Positions 58,717 through 64,000 of a DNA stretch of 64,000 nucleotides are shown piece after piece. The notes beneath the pieces were generated by a model, which saw only the letters and a list, made by a program, of their open reading frames with translations, made no database searches and was not told where the DNA came from. Made by a program: the position numbers and the translations under genes. Origin of the DNA: JAXDAY01 sp034679345 (lineage in GTDB: Bacteria; Eisenbacteria; RBG-16-71-46; CAIMUX01; VGJL01); NCBI GenBank assembly GCA_034679345.1, contig JAXDAY010000028.1:248001-312000 (forward strand), in the 5' to 3' direction. Positions within the stretch are counted from its first letter, which is position 1. Each line of letters starts with the position of its first letter.

Positions 58717-60237
58717 TCACATGTCGGGAAAATCTTGGTCGAATTTACCCCTCACGCCAATCTGCTCCAGTCTCTCCTTGATCGCCCGGACGATTGCGAC
58801 CATCTGATCACGCGAAGTCATTGACTCCGCCACGATCACCAGAGACGGCTTGTTCGACGAGGCCCGGACAAGCCCCCAGGAGCCGGCTTCCAGGCTGAAG
58901 CGGACGCCGTTGAGCGTCTCTATGCTCTTGATCGCGGATCCGGCGATCTCCGCTTTCCCCGACCGATCGGACTCGATACGTTCGCGGAATCGATCGACTG
59001 CCTCGTACTTCGTCGCGTCTGAGCAATGGACTCCCAGCGTCGGGGATTGATAAGCCTTTGGAAGTTCGTCGAGCAGATCGGACAGGGGCCGATTCGCCCC
59101 ATCGATCAGACGGAGAAGCACGACAGCCGCGAGCGGCGCATCGTCGTACCCGCGCCCATACGGAGGCGCGAGGAACCAGTGGCCGCTCTTCTCGAATCCC
59201 GCGATCGCCCCGGTCTCCGCAACTTTCGCCTTGATGTAGGAGTGACCCGTCTTCCACCGATCCACCGCCACGCCGTTCGCCGCGAGGACCGGATCGCTTT
59301 CGAAAAGCCCGGTGCTCTTCACGTCGATTACCATTCTCCGGCCAGGGTGCGTTTTGGCGATCCATCGAGCGACGAGGAGCCCCAGGCGGTCGGAGTAGAC
59401 GACACGTCCGGAGTCATCGACCACCCCGAGTCGGTCTCCGTCCCCGTCGATTCCGATCCCCAGATCCGCGTGCGTCTCGCGCACCATCGCTCCGATGTCC
59501 TGGACGAACGCGAGATCCTCGGGATTTGGATTGTGCCGCGGGAAGGTCCAATCGCCGTCGCAGTCGAGCTCGATCGTCTCGCACCCAAGCTCTCGCAGGA
59601 TCTCCGGCACGAAGCGGCCCGCCGTCCCGTTGCCGGCGGCCACGACGACGCGCTTCAGCCCCGGCAGGCGCCCCCCTGCGAGCAGGTCATCGCGGTACGC
59701 CTCGATGAGACCCGTCGCGGCCTGGTAGGAGCCGCGTCCCTCGACGAATCTCCCGTCGAAGACGATCCGCCTGAACTCCTGGATTCCGTCCGGCCCCAGC
59801 GTGGATGAGAGTCCGTCCGCGAGCTTCAAGCCGGTCCAGCCGTTCTCGTTGTGGCTCGCGGTGACCATCGCCGCGCCCCGAACGTCGAACCGGTGCTGCG
59901 CGAAGTAGACCATCGGAGTCAATGCGAGTCCGATGTCGATGACCTCGATCCCGGCCGACAGGAGGCCGACCGTGAAGGACCGCAGGAGGTCCTGGCTGTA
60001 GGAACGGAAGTCATGGCCGACGACGACGCGGGTCTCGTTCATGGATCGCTGTACGAACGTTCCGTACGCGCGTCCGAGCCGGCAGAATCCGTTCGGATTG
60101 ATTTCCTTCCCCAGGATCCACCGAACGTCGTACTCCCGGAAACCGTTCTCAGTGATCAGCACCCGTTCGAAGTAGTCGAAGGAGTTCTGCCGCAACGCGT
60201 CTACGATTGGCTCATTCACTCCGATTGGTCCATTCAT
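58717..60237 (-). CDS. Phosphomannomutase/phosphoglucomutase
   Basis: 506 residues of the alpha-D-phosphohexomutase superfamily, which moves phosphate between C1 and C6 of glucose or mannose for glycan and glucan synthesis. The active-site Ser is in MVTASHNENGWTGLKL, the Mg loop in GIDGDGDRLGVVD, the sugar loop FEKSGHWF and the phosphate-binding loop SSNKPSLVIVAES near the end. The F-E-K-S-G-H loop cannot tell glucose from mannose use. ATG at 60237 with a weak GGAGCG site. Convergent with deoB. Confidence 0.92.
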   Translation of the reverse strand: MNGPIGVNEPIVDALRQNSFDYFERVLITENGFREYDVRWILGKEINPNGFCRLGRAYGTFVQRSMNETRVVVGHDFRSYSQDLLRSFTVGLLSAGIEVIDIGLALTPMVYFAQHRFDVRGAAMVTASHNENGWTGLKLADGLSSTLGPDGIQEFRRIVFDGRFVEGRGSYQAATGLIEAYRDDLLAGGRLPGLKRVVVAAGNGTAGRFVPEILRELGCETIELDCDGDWTFPRHNPNPEDLAFVQDIGAMVRETHADLGIGIDGDGDRLGVVDDSGRVVYSDRLGLLVARWIAKTHPGRRMVIDVKSTGLFESDPVLAANGVAVDRWKTGHSYIKAKVAETGAIAGFEKSGHWFLAPPYGRGYDDAPLAAVVLLRLIDGANRPLSDLLDELPKAYQSPTLGVHCSDATKYEAVDRFRERIESDRSGKAEIAGSAIKSIETLNGVRFSLEAGSWGLVRASSNKPSLVIVAESMTSRDQMVAIVRAIKERLEQIGVRGKFDQDFPDM

Positions 60238-60621
60238 CTATTCGTCGCTCCAGCGCTCCAGGTTCCCACCTATCGCCTCGAAGCCTATCGAAAGTCCCGG
60301 ATCCATCTGGGGGCGCTCCCAGCTCCTCATGCGCGACCTCCCGCCGCACACTCGCCGGCGCGGCGGCCCACGAATCGGGCCACTGACAACTCTACACCAT
60401 CTCCGTTGTCTCAGCGCTCACTCGCGCCAATGCATGATGAGCATGGCCACAGAGGGGTAGCCCGCTGACCTGGGACCCGTCGCGCGATCGTCGCATTGAC
60501 ATGCGCTCGCCCGCGATGGTCGCGGATTGAATTGACTCCCGGCTGATGCGATCGCTGTTGTAGGATTGTCGCGCGAGCCACGGGCGCGTTCGGCCGCTTG
60601 ATGATCGATTGGGAGGATGGG
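60238..60621. other. 384-base divergent region, nothing firm recognised
   Basis: Holds the upstream regions of the phosphohexomutase gene (minus) and the M48-TerB gene (plus). TTGAATTGACT near 60530 is AT-richer and may be part of a promoter, but no matching -10 box at normal distance is seen. GGGAGG at 60611-60616 is the ribosome-binding site of the M48-TerB gene. No reading frame is convincing. Confidence 0.4.
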
Positions 60622-61938
60622 ATGGCGATCAACTGGGACGATGTTCGGTATCGTGGGGACAAGACGGATGTGGAAGAGCTTTACGCGGTCTACAGGATCG
60701 GCGATTACATCGACGCCACCGAGGAGGATCGCCGGCAGCAAGACCGAGGCGTCCGAGAGAAGCTCATCAAAGACGGCATCCGGCTGACAGAGAGGATCTC
60801 GCCGAGGATCTACAGAATCTTCCACGAGCTTTCCGTTTCTCTGCAGCTCGACACCGAACCCGAGATCTTCTGCGTCCCGGATCAAGCCGTGAACGCCTTT
60901 GCCATGCTCGACATCCAGGAGGGGGGCATCTACTCGCTGATCGGCCTGACCTCCGGAGCGCTCGAGCGGCTGGAGGATGCCGAGCTGAAATCGATCCTCG
61001 GCCATGAGATGGGCCACTTCCTCTTCAGGAACAACCGCCTGAACGCCCTGATCTCGACCGACCAGAACAACCCTTCCATCACCGTCCTTCCCGCGCTCGG
61101 AGAGAGCCTCTTCCTGCGGTGGAGGAAGAAGGCCGAGATCAGCTCCGACCGGGTGGGTCTCCTCGCGAGCCGGGACTTGCACGCTTCGGCCCGTTCCCTC
61201 ATGAAGGCCACCTTTGGCTTGAGCGAGCGCAATCTCAACCTCGACATCGAGGCCCTGATCTCTCAGGTGGATGAGATCAAGGGGCATCCGGAGATGATGG
61301 AGGAATCATTCGCCTCTCATCCCCTCCTGCCGATCCGCCTCAAGGCTCTCGAGCTCTTCGCGAGATCCGAGAAGGCCGATCGCAATGGATTCGCCGTGAC
61401 GAACGAGAAACTCACCGACGAGCAACTCGAGCAGTCCGTGGACGATCTCATCCAACTCACCCGTCGCTATCCGTTCAAGCGCGAGGTCGAGGCGATCATG
61501 CGCGTCATCGCCCTCTCGGGGGCCCTGCTCTTGAGCGCCGACCGGGACATCAGCGACGATGAAGTGAAGATCCTGATCCACATCCTGCACCAGTGGTTCA
61601 CCGATGAGCCGGAGAAGGAGATCGTCACCAACAAGGAGGAGATCCTGCGCCGCCTCCCGGAGGAGATCGAGGTCGTCAAGGCCAAGGGGGGCATGCAGGA
61701 GAAGAGCTTCGTCCTCTCTCGCCTCGCCGACATCGCGCTCGCCGACGGCGCCTTGATGGATCCGGAGAGCGTGGTGATCCTGCAGGTCGGGGACTGGCTC
61801 GGCATCCCGCAGAAGACCACGTACAGCGTGATCGTCGGTGCGGCGCAGGCGGTCGGATTTCGGAGTGATGTGAAGCTGAATCAGGTCGCGGAAGGTTTGC
61901 GGAAGTCGTTCGAGACGGGTTTCGGGCAAATGGGCTAG
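60622..61938 (+). CDS. M48-family metalloprotease fused to a TerB-like domain
   Basis: 438 residues from the ATG behind GGGAGG (a longer reading adds eight residues). The zinc motif HEMGH is at 128-132 and the third ligand is E172 in AEISSDRVG. An M48 enzyme usually has membrane helices; here none is seen, so it is soluble. The C-terminal part (about 270-430) is a helical TerB-like domain (LSRLADIALADGALMDPES), with a similar half before it (VIALSGALLLSADRDIS). TerB-like modules bind metal or proteins in stress systems. TerC lies next, on the other strand. The pairing suggests envelope or tellurite-type stress. Confidence 0.83.
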   Translation: MAINWDDVRYRGDKTDVEELYAVYRIGDYIDATEEDRRQQDRGVREKLIKDGIRLTERISPRIYRIFHELSVSLQLDTEPEIFCVPDQAVNAFAMLDIQEGGIYSLIGLTSGALERLEDAELKSILGHEMGHFLFRNNRLNALISTDQNNPSITVLPALGESLFLRWRKKAEISSDRVGLLASRDLHASARSLMKATFGLSERNLNLDIEALISQVDEIKGHPEMMEESFASHPLLPIRLKALELFARSEKADRNGFAVTNEKLTDEQLEQSVDDLIQLTRRYPFKREVEAIMRVIALSGALLLSADRDISDDEVKILIHILHQWFTDEPEKEIVTNKEEILRRLPEEIEVVKAKGGMQEKSFVLSRLADIALADGALMDPESVVILQVGDWLGIPQKTTYSVIVGAAQAVGFRSDVKLNQVAEGLRKSFETGFGQMG

Positions 61939-62053
61939 CCCCGGTAGGCAGGCTCCCCGTAACCTCGTCTTCTTCTGTGCTCGCGCACTCCGGCAAGGGC
62001 ATGAACCAGCGACCCGCGGACGCAGAAATCCGAGCGGGGACCGTCGAACTCCT

Positions 62054-62782
62054 TCATGCCCCCCGATCCGCTAGGGCCCTCTTCCTTCCGGCGCGAAGAT
62101 TCAGCATCTCCACGAAGAAGGAGAAGGACATCGCGAAATAGATGTAACCCTTGGCGATGTGTTGGTGAAACCCCTCGGCCATGAGAGTGACCCCGATCAG
62201 GAGCAGGAACGCCAGCGCGAGCATCTTCACTGTCGGGTGGTCGTGGACAAATGCGCTGATCGACTTCGAGGAGAACATCATGAACCCCACCGCGATCACG
62301 ATCGCCACGATCATCACAGGGATCTTGTTCGTCATGCCAATGGCCGTAATGACCGAGTCGAGCGAGAAGACGATGTCGAGCACGGCGATCTGGAAGATGA
62401 CCGCCGCGAAGCCCGCCTTCATCATCTTCTTCGTTGGTTTCTCGGGACGCCCCTCCACCTTCTCGTGAATCTCGAGAACGCTCTTGGCGAGAAGGAAAAG
62501 GCCGCCACCGACCAAGATGATGTCGCGGCCCGAGAACTCGTGACCAAGTACGCCGAACAGGGGAGTCGTGAGGCGCATCACCCAGGTGATCGAAAGCAGC
62601 AACAGAATCCGCGTGATCATTGCCAGCGCGAGCCCGAGGACCCGGGCCTTGCCCTGCTGGTGCTTCGGCAGCTTCCCGGTGAGGATGGAGATGAAGATGA
62701 TGTTGTCGATCCCAAGGACGATCTCCATCGCCGTCAGGGTGATCAGGGCAATCCAGATCTGCGAATCGGTGATCCAGTGCAT
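62054..62782 (-). CDS. TerC-family integral membrane protein
   Basis: 242 residues with about seven membrane helices. The duplicated TerC signatures are MEIVLGIDNIIFISI (about 19-33) and DIVFSLDSVITAIGMT (about 135-150), each with conserved acidic residues in the membrane. Such proteins are thought to move manganese or other metals and help late metalation of exported proteins; tellurite resistance is one phenotype. It faces the M48-TerB gene 3' to 3'. Confidence 0.92.
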   Translation of the reverse strand: MHWITDSQIWIALITLTAMEIVLGIDNIIFISILTGKLPKHQQGKARVLGLALAMITRILLLLSITWVMRLTTPLFGVLGHEFSGRDIILVGGGLFLLAKSVLEIHEKVEGRPEKPTKKMMKAGFAAVIFQIAVLDIVFSLDSVITAIGMTNKIPVMIVAIVIAVGFMMFSSKSISAFVHDHPTVKMLALAFLLLIGVTLMAEGFHQHIAKGYIYFAMSFSFFVEMLNLRAGRKRALADRGA

Positions 62783-62841
62783 CCAGTGACCTCACGTTCC
62801 TTGCCAAGCCGAGCTCCGGTCGCCTCGTGCAGGCTCCAAGC

Positions 62842-62856
62842 CAGCATGATATGCTG
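62842..62856. promoter_or_regulatory. Perfect CAGCAT-GAT-ATGCTG palindrome upstream of the terC-like gene
   Basis: Six-base arms and a three-base centre. On the minus strand it overlaps a -10-like TATCAT (62846-62851), with TTGCCG (62871-62876) 19 bases further up as a possible -35. It could bind a regulator of the terC-like gene. Confidence 0.4.
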
Positions 62857-63107
62857 TTCAGCCCGTGCGGCGGCAACGCCTCTCTTCCAAGGCCGCCGTA
62901 GCGTGCCAGAGGAGCCAATGCCCCTGCTGGGACGCGGACCATGGCGCGGCCCGTGCGCTCAAGGCTGCGGGAGTGATTCGGGATCGAGTCGCGAGATCTG
63001 CTCCCGAGAGGATCACAGCGCTGGCTGGGCGCCGGTCGAAGGCCGGACGGCAGACGCTCTTCTTATGCGAGCCATGGAGCCCGCCCTACTCCTCGATCCC
63101 CCCACGC

Positions 63108-63115
63108 GCTACAAT
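63108..63115 (+). promoter_or_regulatory. GCTACAAT -10 element before mfd
   Basis: -10 hexamer TACAAT at 63110-63115, 14 bases before the mfd ATG, so the leader would be about seven bases. No clear -35 is seen. Confidence 0.4.
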
Positions 63116-63128
63116 CCCCCCGACCGGC

Positions 63129-64000
63129 ATGGCACAGGCGCCCGCGACAACCGACCTCCCAGTCGCCGTGCGGCTTCTCGGGAGGTTCGCCGCCTGGCCC
63201 GCCTTCGCGGAGGTCCTGAGCGACCTTCGAGGTGGGGCAAACCGTGTCGTGCTCCGCGGCCTGACCGGATCGGCCCGCTCCCTCGCGGCCGCTGCCCTCG
63301 CGCGGGAGCGCGATTTCCCGATCCTGATCCTCACCCCCGAGTCGAACCACGCCGAGGAGACCCGGGAGGATCTCGACTTCCTTCTGGGGCCGCGCGCGGC
63401 CGCCCACCTGCCCGAGCCGGGGGCCGATCCGTACGAATCGCACACGCCGCACGCGGCCGTCGTCTCCCTCACGACCGAGATCCTCTGCGCCCTCGCCCTG
63501 GGCCCATCGGCCGCCCTGCCTCTCTACCGCAACCTCCAGGCGGTCGTGGCCACGCCGCAAGCCTTCCTGAGGCTCGTCCCTCACCCCGACCGTCTCCGCG
63601 CCCGGATCCGGCGCCTGAAGGTGGGCGACTCGATCGATCCGGAGGCGATCGTCCGCGACCTGGTCGACTCGGGCTACGAGATGGCCCCTCTCGTGGGCGA
63701 GTACGGCGACGCGAGCCGCCGCGGCGGGATCCTCGACATCTACTCCCTGGGGCGCGAACATCCGATCCGCCTCGAATTCGACGGCGATGAGATCGTGAGC
63801 CTGTGGGAGTTCGACGTCTTCACGCAGCGATCCCTCTCGACCCTCCAGGAGGCGGCGGTCCTGCCGCGCGACATCCTCCTGCCCTCGCCCGAGGAGAAGG
63901 ATCACGCCGCGGAGGCCTTGATCGCCGCCGGAGCCGATCCGAACGCGGCGATCGTCGATCTCATCCGAAACGAGCCGGCCTTCGAGGGTTCCGACCGCCT
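63129..64000 (+). CDS. mfd: Transcription-repair coupling factor, N-terminal part (cut by window edge)
   Basis: About 290 codons to the window end, where the frame is still open. The UvrB-like domain 1 is recognised from LILTPESNHAEETREDLDFL, PEPGADPYESHTPH and the stretch VGEYGDASRRGGILDIYS followed by HPIRLEFDGDEIVSLWEFD and FTQRSLSTL, which is the Mfd pattern. UvrB is excluded because the N-terminal Walker A is absent at its place. Mfd removes stalled RNA polymerase at DNA damage and recruits UvrA. The ATG is 14 bases after a TACAAT box. Confidence 0.85.
   Translation, partial: MAQAPATTDLPVAVRLLGRFAAWPAFAEVLSDLRGGANRVVLRGLTGSARSLAAAALARERDFPILILTPESNHAEETREDLDFLLGPRAAAHLPEPGADPYESHTPHAAVVSLTTEILCALALGPSAALPLYRNLQAVVATPQAFLRLVPHPDRLRARIRRLKVGDSIDPEAIVRDLVDSGYEMAPLVGEYGDASRRGGILDIYSLGREHPIRLEFDGDEIVSLWEFDVFTQRSLSTLQEAAVLPRDILLPSPEEKDHAAEALIAAGADPNAAIVDLIRNEPAFEGSDR

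Larger units (their letters stand above)
62783..63128. other. 346-base divergent region between terC-like and mfd
   Basis: Holds the promoter-like boxes and palindrome for the terC-like gene at 62842-62876 and a GCTACAAT box before mfd at 63108-63115. No reading frame is convincing. Confidence 0.45.

Noticed and set aside
59851..60468. Plus-strand frame opposite the phosphohexomutase start
   Set aside because: Arg/Asp-rich shadow of a clear gene, without a ribosome-binding site.

Overview
This window is a 64-kb GC-rich, gene-dense stretch of a bacterial chromosome. It holds about 50 protein genes, two of them cut by the window edges, and I found no rRNA, tRNA, CRISPR array, insertion sequence or prophage. 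The gene content suggests a diderm of the FCB / Eisenbacteria-like kind. Supporting signs are an extracellular carboxypeptidase ending in a 'YPNP' FlgD/type-IX-secretion-like domain, a Bacteroidetes-type serine palmitoyltransferase, several signal-peptide proteins with outer-membrane barrel character, and a secreted protein with Cys-rich 'ACC..DG.C' repeats. The lineage is an inference; no marker gene was compared.

Layout. 0-6 kb: a cut secreted protein, a YdcF/ElyC-like membrane protein with a hexapeptide acetyltransferase, and a PfkB sugar kinase overlapping a large secreted EF-hand-like protein. 6-10 kb: a small secreted protein with a C-terminal tag, an Lgt-like membrane protein overlapping a PpsR-type kinase/pyrophosphorylase, serine palmitoyltransferase and a DUF1801 protein. 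10.3-13.5 kb: a compact sortase island with a class D-like sortase, two related substrates and a secreted archaemetzincin-like protease. 13.9-18.6 kb: the Cys-rich secreted protein with the same C-terminal tag, a three-gene SPFH / ribbon-helix-helix / VOC-nitroreductase operon, and a HAD phosphatase. 18.7-33 kb: M14 carboxypeptidase, RecD2 helicase, a half-size TauE/SafE protein, a TenA-like protein, a GT-C glycosyltransferase followed by a TPR-barrel protein, an HD hydrolase, an S9 peptidase with an AIM24-type protein, and a radical SAM enzyme. 33-40.5 kb: carAB, a DraG-like protein with a GNAT, and superoxide dismutase. 40.6-47.7 kb: an alpha-glucan cluster (two GH57 enzymes, a DUF4912 protein, a secreted alpha/alpha-barrel protein). 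47.9-52 kb: a MoxR-DUF58-BatA operon. 53.3-57.3 kb: a YbjN-like protein with a giant Clp-receiver-FtsH fusion. 57.5-64 kb: phosphopentomutase, phosphohexomutase, an M48-TerB protein facing TerC, and the start of mfd.

The most unusual item is the 1130-residue soluble protein at 53955-57347. In one chain it carries a ClpA/B-type AAA+ module, a receiver domain with all phosphorylation residues, an FtsH-type AAA+ module and an M41 zinc protease. Other highlights are the sortase island, the shared C-terminal 'PTEK..WG....YR' tag, a candidate ~190-nt RNA antisense to the carB 3' end, palindromes lying across the -10 boxes of three promoters, and promoters that appear to produce leaderless mRNAs.

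Starts were chosen from ribosome-binding sites and family length. Promoters and hairpins were read by eye and are predictions.
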